Positions 27,419-36,481 of a DNA stretch of 64,000 nt are shown here, in pieces (positions within the stretch are counted from its first letter, which is position 1; each line of letters starts with the position of its first letter). The position numbers and the translations under genes are program-made. The notes under the pieces were generated by a model that was not told the DNA's origin, searched no databases, and saw nothing but the letters and a program-made list of their open reading frames with translations. This DNA is from Runella sp. MFBS21. Its GTDB lineage: Bacteria > Bacteroidota > Bacteroidia > Cytophagales > Spirosomataceae. The stretch covers positions 124,001-188,000 of the forward strand of contig NZ_JARNTW010000001.1 in NCBI RefSeq assembly GCF_029433105.1, in the 5' to 3' direction.

Positions 27419-28576
27419 GTGAAAATAGCTCAAAATCTCATTCAATCCGTAAAACCGCATTTTGAGAAAGGGGGGCGATTTGAAAAATTCCATCCCGCCT
27501 TTGATGCTCTCGAAACGTTTTTGTTTGTACCAGCTCATACTACAGCTAGTGGGGTACACATACGCGATGCGATTGACCTCAAGCGAACCATGTTTACGGT
27601 TATTATTGCATTGGTACCCACCCTACTCTTTGGAATGTGGAATGTAGGTTATCAGCATCACCTTGCTTATGGCGTACAAGTATCAATGATGGATAATTTT
27701 TTATTTGGCTTTTGGAAAGTCCTCCCCATCATCGTGGTCTCTTATACGGTAGGGCTAGGGGTCGAGTTTATTTTTGCTATTATTCGCAATCACCAAGTCA
27801 GCGAGGGTTACCTTGTTACGGGGCTACTGATTCCGCTCACCATGCCCGTCACGATTCCGCTGTGGATGGTGGCACTTGCGGCTATTTTCTGCACCGTATT
27901 AGGTAAAGAAATTTTTGGGGGCACTGGCATGAATTTCATGAACCCTGCTTTATTGGCGCGGGCCTTTTTATTCTTTGCTTTTCCAGCGTATATGTCTGGT
28001 GATATCTGGACTGATTTGTCGTCCGAAAATGGACATTCGCTTGTTGATGCCTATTCCGGAGCGACCAATCTCGTCACTTTTGATACTGATTTCACAAAAG
28101 TAGGGACTGTATCAGATATGTTTTGGGGGTTTGAACAAGGCTCGATTGGCGAAACAAGCGCTTTTGCGTGTCTGATTGGTGCTTTTATTCTCATTGTTAC
28201 TGGCATTGGAAGTTGGCAAATTATCGTCTCTTGCTTTGTGGGGGCATTGGTGATGGGGCTAGTACTCAATGGCCTCGCGCCAGTCGACATCCCTACCCAT
28301 CCTATGCATACTCCCGCCTACTATCATTGGCTGATGGGAGGGTTTGCGTTTGGGGCAGTGTATATGGCTACTGACCCCGTCAGTGCTGCACATACCGAAG
28401 TAGGTAAGTGGATATATGGTTTACTTATTGGGATGTTTACGGTCATTCTAAGAGTCTTTAATCCTGCCTATCCAGAAGGAGTGATGTTGAGCATTTTATT
28501 GATGAATGTTTTTGCTCCTTTGATTGATCATATTGTAATAGAACAACACATCAAAAATCGCAAGAAACGTGCATAG
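27419..28576 (+). CDS. nqrB: Na+-translocating NADH:quinone reductase subunit B
   Basis: A 385-residue membrane subunit starting at GTG 27419. It has about ten helices and the FMN-attachment motif SGATN with Thr216, the residue to which ApbE joins FMN through phosphate. NqrB carries riboflavin and FMN and is at the heart of the sodium path. Its stop overlaps the nqrC start by eight bases. Confidence 0.96.
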   Translation: MKIAQNLIQSVKPHFEKGGRFEKFHPAFDALETFLFVPAHTTASGVHIRDAIDLKRTMFTVIIALVPTLLFGMWNVGYQHHLAYGVQVSMMDNFLFGFWKVLPIIVVSYTVGLGVEFIFAIIRNHQVSEGYLVTGLLIPLTMPVTIPLWMVALAAIFCTVLGKEIFGGTGMNFMNPALLARAFLFFAFPAYMSGDIWTDLSSENGHSLVDAYSGATNLVTFDTDFTKVGTVSDMFWGFEQGSIGETSAFACLIGAFILIVTGIGSWQIIVSCFVGALVMGLVLNGLAPVDIPTHPMHTPAYYHWLMGGFAFGAVYMATDPVSAAHTEVGKWIYGLLIGMFTVILRVFNPAYPEGVMLSILLMNVFAPLIDHIVIEQHIKNRKKRA

Positions 28577-29300
28577 CAATCGATATACTCTCCTCTACGC
28601 CGGGGTATTATCCATCATTACGGCGATTGTACTGACTGTAGCTGCCGAAGGGCTGAAACCTGCCCAAGTAGCCAACATTGCTCTCGATAAGAAATCTAAC
28701 ATCTTGAAAGCGGTGCGTTTATCTTTTACAAAAGGTGAAGAGATTGAACATGCCTATACCAAAGGTATTCAGGAAGTTGTATTGAATAGTTCGGGAGAAG
28801 TATTAACGGGACTAAAAATAAACGACATTGATTTAAAAAAAGAACTCTCTAAACCCGCCAAAGACCGCCACCTTCCTTTGTATATCTTCACCGCAGACGA
28901 CGCCCGCAAATACTACATTGTTCCGTTGAGAGGGGTAGGGTTGTGGGGGCCAATATGGGGCTATATTTCTCTTGAAAATGACCTAAATACAGTATATGGC
29001 GCTTTTTTTGACCATAAAAGCGAAACCCCTGGCTTAGGTGCTGAAATAGCCGAAATTCCTTTTCAGCAACAATTTCAAGGAAAAAAAATCATCTCTGAGC
29101 AAGGGCAGTTTGTATCCGTAAACGTGGTCAAAAAAACGGATAAACTAAACCTCAGCGACGAACATCGTGTAGATGCTATCTCAGGGGGAACCATTACCTC
29201 CAAAGGCACTGATGCCATGCTCAAAAATTGTACAGCCCCCTATTTAGCTTATTTTGAAAAAATCAAAAACGAATCACCATCAAATCAACAAGCACCATGA
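28569..29300 (+). CDS. nqrC: Na+-translocating NADH:quinone reductase subunit C
   Basis: A 243-residue subunit with one N-terminal membrane helix and a periplasmic domain. The FMN-attachment motif is SGGTIT with Thr208, where the usual form is SGAT; a Gly-for-Ala change at that position should be tolerated. It starts at GTG 28569 inside the end of nqrB and its TGA overlaps the nqrD ATG. It also has a TPGLGAEI stretch characteristic of NqrC/RnfG. Confidence 0.95.
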   Translation: MHSNRYTLLYAGVLSIITAIVLTVAAEGLKPAQVANIALDKKSNILKAVRLSFTKGEEIEHAYTKGIQEVVLNSSGEVLTGLKINDIDLKKELSKPAKDRHLPLYIFTADDARKYYIVPLRGVGLWGPIWGYISLENDLNTVYGAFFDHKSETPGLGAEIAEIPFQQQFQGKKIISEQGQFVSVNVVKKTDKLNLSDEHRVDAISGGTITSKGTDAMLKNCTAPYLAYFEKIKNESPSNQQAP

Positions 29301-29977
29301 GCACCGAAACTTCAGCTACATTGGCTACTCAGGAGACAAAAAAGGAGGGATTGTTGTCGAAAAAAAATATCCAAATTTTACGCGACCCTCTGGATGATAC
29401 CAACCCTGTCACGGTACAGATATTAGGTGTATGCTCGGCTTTGGCGGTGACTGTCCAAGTGAAGCCTGCGCTTATCATGGCTTTGGGGGTGACTCTGGTT
29501 ACGGCTTTTTCTAATCTTATTATTTCTCTCATTCGAAATTCCATCCCAAACCGTATTCGAATCATTGTGCAGCTTATCGTAGTAGCAATGCTCGTCACGA
29601 TTGTAGATCAAGTATTAAAAGCCTATCTGTTTGATGTCAGCAAAAAGCTATCCGTATTTGTGGGTTTGATTATCACCAATTGTATCGTTATGGGGCGTCT
29701 AGAAGCTTTTGCACTTGCTCAAAAACCTTGGCCTTCGTTTTTGGATGGCATTGGCAATGGGCTTGGTTACGGGATTATATTAGTGGTAGTAGCTTTTGTT
29801 CGGGAGTTGCTGGGGGCGGGTTCGGTTTTTGGTATCAAAGTCGTTCCTCAATGGTTGTACGATATGGGCTATGTCAACAACGGCCTCATGATGCTCCCTC
29901 CCGCTGCTTTATTTTTGATTGGAATCTATATATGGTGGCAACGAAGCCGCAACAAAAACCTTATCAATGCCTCCTAA
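29297..29977 (+). CDS. nqrD: Na+-translocating NADH:quinone reductase subunit D
   Basis: A 226-residue membrane subunit with six helices. It has the ILGVCSALAVTVQVKPALIM segment and LIITNCIVMGRLEAFA, where the Cys helps bind the iron centre in the membrane between NqrD and NqrE. An N-terminal extension of about 35 residues precedes the first helix. The ATG overlaps the nqrC stop (ATGA). Confidence 0.95.
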   Translation: MSTETSATLATQETKKEGLLSKKNIQILRDPLDDTNPVTVQILGVCSALAVTVQVKPALIMALGVTLVTAFSNLIISLIRNSIPNRIRIIVQLIVVAMLVTIVDQVLKAYLFDVSKKLSVFVGLIITNCIVMGRLEAFALAQKPWPSFLDGIGNGLGYGIILVVVAFVRELLGAGSVFGIKVVPQWLYDMGYVNNGLMMLPPAALFLIGIYIWWQRSRNKNLINAS

Positions 29978-30022
29978 TTCGGTGATTACTAGAGATATAT
30001 TTACTCCTAAAACTAAGTAAGT

Positions 30023-30637
30023 ATGCAAAACCTAATCAATATCTTAATCAAGACCATATTTGTCGAAAATGTCATTTTTGCCTTTTTTTTGGGAATGTGT
30101 TCCTTTTTGGCTGTATCCAAAAAAATAAAAACGGCCTTTGGGCTTGGGTTGGCAGTGGTGTTTGTGATGCTCCTTACCACTCCACTCAACTATCTCATTC
30201 TACGCTATATGCTTCAAGAAGGAGCACTGAGTTGGATACACCCTTCTTTGGCTTCGGTAGATTTAACATTTCTTTCGTTTATTTTATTCATATCCACTAT
30301 TGCAGGGGCAGTACAATTGGTAGAGATGGTTGTTGAAAAATTCATGCCCGGCTTATACAATTCTCTCGGTATATTTTTGCCGCTCATTACGGTCAATTGT
30401 TCCATTTTAGGGGCGTCGTTGTTCATGCAAGAACGCGAGTATAATTTTGCCGAAACTACTGCTTTCTCTCTCGGTGCAGGTATTGGCTTTTTCTTAGCGA
30501 TTGTATTGCTTGCTGCTATTCGCGAACGTCTACGGTATTCCAATATTCCTGCGCCTTTGCAAGGATTAGGGATTGCGATGATTATCACAGCCTTGATGGG
30601 GCTTGCTTTTTTAAGTTTCTCAGGAATTCAACTCTAA
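30023..30637 (+). CDS. nqrE: Na+-translocating NADH:quinone reductase subunit E
   Basis: A 204-residue membrane subunit with six helices, homologous to NqrD in inverted topology. FVENVIFAFFLGMCSFLAVSKK and LITVNCSILGASLFMQ carry the conserved cysteines for the intramembrane iron centre. It lies 45 bases after nqrD and 6 before nqrF. Confidence 0.95.
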   Translation: MQNLINILIKTIFVENVIFAFFLGMCSFLAVSKKIKTAFGLGLAVVFVMLLTTPLNYLILRYMLQEGALSWIHPSLASVDLTFLSFILFISTIAGAVQLVEMVVEKFMPGLYNSLGIFLPLITVNCSILGASLFMQEREYNFAETTAFSLGAGIGFFLAIVLLAAIRERLRYSNIPAPLQGLGIAMIITALMGLAFLSFSGIQL

Positions 30638-30643
30638 CATCCT

Positions 30644-31894
30644 ATGCTGCCTGTACTTTCTGCCAGTGTTGTCGTCTTTATTCTAGTGATTTTGTTGTTT
30701 GCATTCCTTATTTTGACGGCCAAAAATCGGTTATTGCCTCAAAAGGATGTGGCTATTGTCATCAATGGCAACCAAGACACTCCCCTCATTGTCAAACCCG
30801 GTTCCTCTTTGCTGTCAACCTTAGCCGCTCAAAATCTCTTTTTAGCCTCCGCGTGTGGAGGCGGCGGAACCTGCGCCATGTGTAAATGCCAAGTATTTGA
30901 GGGCGGCGGCGAGGTATTGCCCACCGAAACCAATCACCTCAACCGCCGACAAGTAAACGAGAAGATAAGGCTTGCTTGCCAAGTCAAGGTCAAAGATGAT
31001 ATGGAAATCAGAATCGCTGACGAAGTATTTGGGATTAAAAAATGGGAGTGTACGGTAATATCAAACGAAAATGTATCTACCTATATCAAAGAATTTGTAG
31101 TAAAACTGCCTGAGGGAGAGTTGCTTAAATTCAAATCTGGGGATTATATACAAGTGGATGTTCCTTCTACTATGATTGATTTCAAAACCCAGCTTTATCA
31201 GATTCCCGAACGCTTTAAAGACGAATACGATAAATTTAAGATTTGGGATTTGAAAACCAAAATCGATGAGCCGCTTTTTAGGGCATATTCAATGGCCAAT
31301 CACCCCGCCGAAGGCAACATCATCATGCTCAATATTCGATTGGCTACTCCTCCTTGGGATAGAACTCGCAATGCCTTTATGGATGTAAATCCTGGGGCTT
31401 GTTCTTCGTATGTTTTTTCACGAAAACCCGGTGATAAAGTCACCATAAGTGGCCCCTATGGCGAATTTCATATCAAAAATACCGATAAAGAAATGATTTA
31501 TATCGGGGGCGGTGCTGGGATGGCTCCTCTCCGTTCTCACGTTTTTCATTTATTTCATACCCTCCAATCGGGACGTAAAGTATCTTATTGGTACGGTGCG
31601 CGTAGCAAAAGAGAAATATTTTATGAAGAAGATTTCAGGGCGATTGAACGGCAGTTTCCTAATTTTCGGTTTGAAATCGCGCTGTCTATTCCTTTGCCCG
31701 AAGACAATTGGGAAGGTTATGTAGGGTTTATTCATGAAGTTGTAAAAAACGAATATTTGGATAGTCATGAAGCCCCTGAAGACATCGAATACTACTTGTG
31801 TGGCCCACCTATGATGCTATCGGCCGTACAAAATATGCTCGACAATCTTGGAGTGGCTAGAGAAAATATTGCTTTCGACGATTTTGGTAGTTAA
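30644..31894 (+). CDS. nqrF: Na+-translocating NADH:quinone reductase subunit F
   Basis: The NADH-oxidising subunit, 416 residues. One N-terminal membrane helix is followed by a plant-type 2Fe-2S domain with ligands Cys71, Cys77, Cys80 and Cys112 ([10 protein letters not shown]). A FAD domain ([10 protein letters not shown]) and an NADH domain ([22 protein letters not shown]) follow, ending in FDDFGS. Electrons pass from NADH through FAD and 2Fe-2S to the intramembrane iron. Confidence 0.96.
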   Translation: MLPVLSASVVVFILVILLFAFLILTAKNRLLPQKDVAIVINGNQDTPLIVKPGSSLLSTLAAQNLFLASACGGGGTCAMCKCQVFEGGGEVLPTETNHLNRRQVNEKIRLACQVKVKDDMEIRIADEVFGIKKWECTVISNENVSTYIKEFVVKLPEGELLKFKSGDYIQVDVPSTMIDFKTQLYQIPERFKDEYDKFKIWDLKTKIDEPLFRAYSMANHPAEGNIIMLNIRLATPPWDRTRNAFMDVNPGACSSYVFSRKPGDKVTISGPYGEFHIKNTDKEMIYIGGGAGMAPLRSHVFHLFHTLQSGRKVSYWYGARSKREIFYEEDFRAIERQFPNFRFEIALSIPLPEDNWEGYVGFIHEVVKNEYLDSHEAPEDIEYYLCGPPMMLSAVQNMLDNLGVARENIAFDDFGS

Positions 31895-31896
31895 GT

Positions 31897-32892
31897 ATGA
31901 AAAGTTTGCAGAGGGGTATTTTGTTTATCAGTTTTTGGGTAAGTAGCTGTCAACAATCACCTACTTTCACTACCTTGGAAGGAGAGGCTCAAGGAACTAC
32001 CTTTAAAATTGTATATGACAGCAAGGAAGATTTTTCGCACTCCATCGATAGCCTTTTTAGAGTCATAGACCATAGTATGTCGCTTTGGGACAGCACTTCT
32101 ATTCTTCGCGCTGTCAATACCAATCAATCCTCCATAAAAGTTGATTATCATTTTGAAAAAGTGTTCGAAAAATCGCAGTCTATATCCCAAATCACCAATG
32201 GAGCTTTTGACATTACGGTGGGACCTTTGGTAAAAGCATGGGGATTTAGCTACAAAAAAGGAATGCCTTTTCCTGCTCAAACTACACTTGATAGCCTCCG
32301 GCAATTGATAGGGTATCAGTCGGTACAACTCAAAAATGGCGTAGTTCAGAAGCAAAACCCACGAACCGAAATCGATTTTAATGCCATTGCACAAGGCTAT
32401 ACAGTAGATGTAATGGTAGCGTTTTTAGAAACTAAGGGTATTAAAAACTATCTGGTGGAAATAGGAGGTGAAGTGCGCGCCTTGGGACATAACCAACACG
32501 GCAAAATATGGCAAGTAGGGATCGACAAACCTATTTCAAATTCCGATAATCAACGACAACTTCAAGCTATTGTCGCTTTAAACGGCCAAGCCTTGGCTAC
32601 ATCGGGGAGTTATCGAAAGTTTGTGGTACGTCAGGGGCAGAAGTTCAGTCACGCTATCGACCCCAAAACAGGTACCCCTATTACTCATCATTTGCTAAGT
32701 GTCTCTGTAATAGCCGACGATTGTATGACTGCCGATGCCTTCGCTACGGCTTTTTTGGTGATGGGGTTAGATGCTGCAAAAAAAATAGCAGAGCAGCAGC
32801 GTTTAGAGTTCTACTGTATTTATACCCTGCCCAATAAGGATTTTCAAACTTATCATACTCCAGGTTTTTTTAATACCCCTTCTTCAAACTGA
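31897..32892 (+). CDS. apbE: FAD:protein FMN transferase ApbE
   Basis: This flavin transferase attaches FMN to the SGAT-type threonines of NqrB and NqrC. The 331-residue product has a lipoprotein signal (FISFWVSSC), so it acts at the periplasmic membrane face where those threonines are exposed. Family motifs are EGEAQGTTFKIVY, FDITVGPLVKAWGF, DFNAIAQGYTVDVM, ALATSGSYRKF and the magnesium-binding DDCMTADAFATAFLVMG. It lies two bases after nqrF and is clearly part of the operon. Confidence 0.94.
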   Translation: MKSLQRGILFISFWVSSCQQSPTFTTLEGEAQGTTFKIVYDSKEDFSHSIDSLFRVIDHSMSLWDSTSILRAVNTNQSSIKVDYHFEKVFEKSQSISQITNGAFDITVGPLVKAWGFSYKKGMPFPAQTTLDSLRQLIGYQSVQLKNGVVQKQNPRTEIDFNAIAQGYTVDVMVAFLETKGIKNYLVEIGGEVRALGHNQHGKIWQVGIDKPISNSDNQRQLQAIVALNGQALATSGSYRKFVVRQGQKFSHAIDPKTGTPITHHLLSVSVIADDCMTADAFATAFLVMGLDAAKKIAEQQRLEFYCIYTLPNKDFQTYHTPGFFNTPSSN

Positions 32893-32899
32893 AGTAGCT

Positions 32900-33088
32900 T
32901 CAAGATTTATTGCTACAAGCTTCTCCTACTTTTTTTCCACAAACACCACACACAATTCCATCCTTTTGTAAAAATGGGTTATTGTTGGCACAACTGCCTT
33001 TAAATTCGCCATTTTTGACAAAAATCAATCTCACTCCCAACAATAACACACTTATAATCACTACCAAAACGGATAAAACCAGAAGCAT
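32900..33088 (-). CDS. NqrM-like small Cys4 membrane protein
   Basis: A 62-residue protein with one N-terminal helix (about residues 2-24) and a short tail with four cysteines (33, 47, 50 and 58), including GEFKGSCANNN and CGVCGKK. NqrM, the factor that helps insert iron into NqrD/NqrE, has the same plan: one helix, a GSC motif and four cysteines. Here the gene converges on apbE with seven bases between stops, opposite to the usual operon order. The NqrM role is inferred from design and location. Confidence 0.6.
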   Translation of the reverse strand: MLLVLSVLVVIISVLLLGVRLIFVKNGEFKGSCANNNPFLQKDGIVCGVCGKKVGEACSNKS

Positions 33089-33234
33089 AACTATTTATCT
33101 TTTTAAATGACAATTATCAAATAAATATACACAAATATAATAATATTTTTCATATATTTATTTGTATATATTCAACATTGTTTATATATTCGTATATGTC
33201 TACTCGCTACTAACTCACTAAATATGAAACGCTT

Positions 33235-33669
33235 ATGAAATCAGTCAAAAAATTGCTTACCGATAAGCCACAGTCCTATGTCTGGAGTGTTTCTTCCGAC
33301 AATACTGTCATAGATGCCTTGCACTTAATGTCCGACAAAAACATCGGTGCTGTAGTAGTAATCGACAACAATCAGCTCGTGGGTATATTTTCTGAGCGAG
33401 ATTATGCACGAAAAGGAATCATCAAAGGGCGAAAAGCCAAAAGCACTCCTATTGCAGAAGTCATGACTTCAAGGGTATTTACGGTAAGTCCTGATACAGA
33501 CATCAAAGAGTGTATGAAACTTTTTAGTGAGAAAAAATTCCGCCACCTACCTGTCGTAGAAGATGACCAAGTGATTGGGATATTGAGTATTGGTGATATT
33601 GTAAATTCAATCATGAAAGAACAAGTGGATCATATCCAATTTCTTGAAAGTTATATTACGAATGCCTAA
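33235..33669 (+). CDS. CBS-domain protein
   Basis: A 144-residue soluble protein made of two CBS motifs (about 8-65 and 72-130), with IGAVVVIDNNQLVGIFSERDYARK and FRHLPVVEDDQVIGILSIGDIV. Paired CBS motifs bind adenosine nucleotides and act as energy or ionic-strength sensors. It stands 37 bases before nhaD and after the nqr block, so it may sense cell energy for Na+ handling. It has no other domain. Confidence 0.9.
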   Translation: MKSVKKLLTDKPQSYVWSVSSDNTVIDALHLMSDKNIGAVVVIDNNQLVGIFSERDYARKGIIKGRKAKSTPIAEVMTSRVFTVSPDTDIKECMKLFSEKKFRHLPVVEDDQVIGILSIGDIVNSIMKEQVDHIQFLESYITNA

Positions 33670-33706
33670 TTTTCGGCTCAATTCCCAACCTCTCTAATTT
33701 TCTATC

Positions 33707-35014
33707 ATGATTATTTTACTGACGGCCGTATTCATCTTAGGGTACGTGCTCATTGCGCTTGAGCATCCTCTCAAGATTGACAAAGCAGCCTCCGCTTTAT
33801 TGACGGGGGTTTTTTGTTGGGTTATACTACTCATTGGATATGATTATATGCCCGCCTTTCAAGGAGCTAACGGAGATGCCCACGAGACTCTTAATGAATC
33901 TCTCTTCGAACATTTGGGGGAAATCGCCGGTATTCTTTTCTTTCTACTTGGAGCGATGACTATTGTGGAGCTGGTAGATGTGCATGATGGATTTAAAGTA
34001 ATTACGGATCGCATCTCTACCACCAATCGTGTCACTTTATTGTGGATTATTTCTTGGATAACATTCTTTTTATCGGCGGCCTTAGACAACATGACCACGG
34101 CTATCATCATGTGTGCGTTGCTTCGGAGGATTATTAAAGACAAGGAAAATATTTGGTTTTTTGGGGGCTTTGTGATTTTAGCAGCCAATGCTGGTGGGGC
34201 ATGGTCGCCGATTGGGGACGTGACGACCATTATGCTGTGGATTGGCGGACAAGTAACTACCCTAAGTGTTATGAAAACCCTGATTCTTCCCTCGGCGGTT
34301 AGTCTTCTCACTCCTTTGTTAATAGCCTCTTATACTCTGCGTGGGCATATAGAAACCCCTAAAGTGACCGAAAAAGAAAAGAAAGCTCATGCCTATACTA
34401 CGCCTCTAGAGCGTAATTTAATGTTTGTACTAGGCGGCTTGGGACTGCTATCCGTACCGGTATTCAAAGCCCTTACTCATTATCCGCCTTATATGGGAGT
34501 ATTGCTAGCGGTGGGGCTTCTATGGTATTTTACTGAATTTTTGCATCGGCATAAAGAGCCAGAATACAAACAAGGCTATTCGGTAGCGGCTATGTTGCAC
34601 CGTATTGATACACCCAGTATTTTGTTTTTTCTAGGGATTTTATTGGCGGTAGGAGCCCTCAATACTTCGGGGCATCTTCGTTTGATGGCTACTTATCTAA
34701 ACGAAACCTTTGGTAGTATTTATTTGATTAATGCCCTCATTGGGTTACTGTCGGCGATTGTAGATAATGTGCCTCTAGTAGCAGCTGCTATGGGAATGTA
34801 CCCTATTTCTACTTACGCACCCGACCATGATTTTTGGAATTTGTTGGCCTATTGTGCTGGCACAGGTGGTAGTATTTTGATTATTGGCTCGGCGGCGGGC
34901 GTAGCTTCGATGAGTATCCTAAAAATCGATTTCATATGGTATCTCAAACGAATCTCAGGGTATGGATTGGCAGGGTATTTGGCTGGCATTGGTGTTTATT
35001 ATTTAACGCATTAG
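33707..35014 (+). CDS. nhaD: Na+/H+ antiporter NhaD
   Basis: A 435-residue ion-transporter-superfamily protein with about 11-12 helices. Matching segments include FLSAALDNMTTAIIM, AANAGGAWSPIGDVTT and LLSAIVDNVPLVAAAMGM, the two-fold repeated DN motif that defines NhaD. It expels Na+ in exchange for protons. With the nqr operon directly upstream, the chromosome region encodes both a primary Na+ pump and a secondary antiporter. Confidence 0.93.
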   Translation: MIILLTAVFILGYVLIALEHPLKIDKAASALLTGVFCWVILLIGYDYMPAFQGANGDAHETLNESLFEHLGEIAGILFFLLGAMTIVELVDVHDGFKVITDRISTTNRVTLLWIISWITFFLSAALDNMTTAIIMCALLRRIIKDKENIWFFGGFVILAANAGGAWSPIGDVTTIMLWIGGQVTTLSVMKTLILPSAVSLLTPLLIASYTLRGHIETPKVTEKEKKAHAYTTPLERNLMFVLGGLGLLSVPVFKALTHYPPYMGVLLAVGLLWYFTEFLHRHKEPEYKQGYSVAAMLHRIDTPSILFFLGILLAVGALNTSGHLRLMATYLNETFGSIYLINALIGLLSAIVDNVPLVAAAMGMYPISTYAPDHDFWNLLAYCAGTGGSILIIGSAAGVASMSILKIDFIWYLKRISGYGLAGYLAGIGVYYLTH

Positions 35015-35277
35015 ATTGACTACTTAGCTATAGGCTTTAGGCGATAAGCTCCTAGCTAAAAAAGTTTCAGCGACAGATAAACTGTCTTTGTGCCTTGAAA
35101 ATCAATAACTTGGTTGTTGTGTAGGTTTGCGATTTTGGTTTCCTGAAAATGCATATCACTAAATGATTTCCTTTTATTTTAAAAAAATATAGAAGTGGTG
35201 CAACGTTACGAATCAAATTAGCATCTTTTTAAAAAATCACCAACAATTTCATCCTCTCATTTATAAATTTACAGCTC

Positions 35278-36315
35278 ATGAAAACCTTCTTAACCTTCGC
35301 AATGCTTGTTGGCACAGTTGCCGTTGCCCTTGCCCAAAACGACGACAAACCTTATTTTACCAAAACATTTAACCCTTCTTCTTTTAAAGCTTTGAATGTT
35401 CGTACTTCCGGAGGAAGCATTCAGGTGACAGGCGAAAGCGGTGAAGCAAGGGTAGAAATGTATGTACGGTCTAACAATTGGAATGGAAAGTCTTCGATGA
35501 GCAAGGAAGAAATCGATGAGCGCCTCCAAGATTATGAAGTAAGAGTGGCATTGGACGGCGAAACCCTCGTCTGCAAAGCCAAACGTAAAAGCGAAAACGA
35601 TAGCTGGGACTGGAAAAAATCACTTAGTATTTCTTTTAAAGTGTTTGTTCCCGAAAAAACCACTACGGATTTGGCTACAAGCGGTGGAAGCATCAAATTG
35701 GCTCGTTTGTCGGGTATACAAAATTTTACCACTAGCGGCGGTAGTCTTCACCTCAACGAATTAAGAGGTAACATCAAAGGCCGTACCTCTGGTGGCAGTA
35801 TCCATTTGACCAATTGTCGCGAACAATTAGATTTAAGTACAAGCGGTGGAAGTATTCACGCCGATGCCTGTGACGGTGATATTAAACTTGTGACTTCGGG
35901 TGGCAGTATTCAATTGGATGAAGTAACGGGCTATGTAAAAGCTACTACAAGTGGAGGAAGTATCAAAGGCGGAGGTATCAAAGGTGAGCTTGTGGCTTCT
36001 ACTTCGGGCGGCTCTATTAGACTTATGGGAGTAGCTGCTGCCCTCAAAGCTAGCACAAGTGCTGGTAGTATCCACGCCGAAATCGTAAGTCTCGGCAAAT
36101 ACCTTGATCTTTCAACTTCGGCCGGTGGGATTCATGTACAAATGCCACTCAACAAAGGACTTGACCTTGACCTACGTGCCAATCGGGTGCATGCTGGCAC
36201 TCTCCAAAACTTCAGCGGTATTATAGAAAAAGACCGTATCAATGGCAAACTCAATGGCGGCGGTACGCTCGTCACTATGAGAGCTAGCTCGGGTTCTATT
36301 TCTATCAATGATTAA
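35278..36315 (+). CDS. Secreted DUF4097-type beta-repeat protein with TSGGSI repeats
   Basis: The product has 345 residues and a signal peptide ending at ALAQ (about residue 20). From about residue 130 a repeat of about 18 residues appears nine times in a row, each unit beginning TSGGSI or a close variant (TSGGSL, TSAGSI, TSAGGI). An isolated unit precedes them at about 43 and a degenerate one (ASSGSI) ends the protein. This fits a right-handed beta-solenoid with one turn per unit, as in DUF4097/GIN-domain adhesin-like proteins. The unit is 54 bases long in DNA. It is followed by a strong terminator and is probably monocistronic. Function is unknown; cell-surface or periplasmic location is expected. 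Confidence 0.8.
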   Translation: MKTFLTFAMLVGTVAVALAQNDDKPYFTKTFNPSSFKALNVRTSGGSIQVTGESGEARVEMYVRSNNWNGKSSMSKEEIDERLQDYEVRVALDGETLVCKAKRKSENDSWDWKKSLSISFKVFVPEKTTTDLATSGGSIKLARLSGIQNFTTSGGSLHLNELRGNIKGRTSGGSIHLTNCREQLDLSTSGGSIHADACDGDIKLVTSGGSIQLDEVTGYVKATTSGGSIKGGGIKGELVASTSGGSIRLMGVAAALKASTSAGSIHAEIVSLGKYLDLSTSAGGIHVQMPLNKGLDLDLRANRVHAGTLQNFSGIIEKDRINGKLNGGGTLVTMRASSGSISIND

Positions 36316-36350
36316 ATTTTTAATTTTAGTTTGTAAAGGTTTCCTTATTA

Positions 36351-36381
36351 GGCCTCTTGCTTTGGTAAGAGGTCTTTTTTT
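36351..36381 (+). terminator. Terminator after the DUF4097 gene
   Basis: GGCCTCTTGC pairs with GTAAGAGGTC (10 bp, two G-T pairs, TTTG loop) and is followed by seven T. It shows that the downstream gene starts at 36482 rather than at the earlier in-frame ATG 36308. Confidence 0.8.
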
Positions 36382-36481
36382 ATTCCTATATTTTGAGCCT
36401 CATTACTTGGGATTGTTTCTGCTTTTTTTGACTTTTGATGATACAAACTCTTTATATTCCACATTTTACTTCATCTTTCCC

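Noticed and set aside
35680-36140. Regularly spaced DNA repeats of about 54 bases that could suggest a CRISPR array or tandem repeat
   Set aside because: The repeats lie in one open frame and encode the TSGGSI protein units; the spacing is set by codons and the repeats are not identical in DNA.
36308-36481. N-terminal extension of the TlpA-like protein by 58 residues
   Set aside because: It would run through a strong terminator (36351-36381), and the next ATG gives a clean signal peptide.
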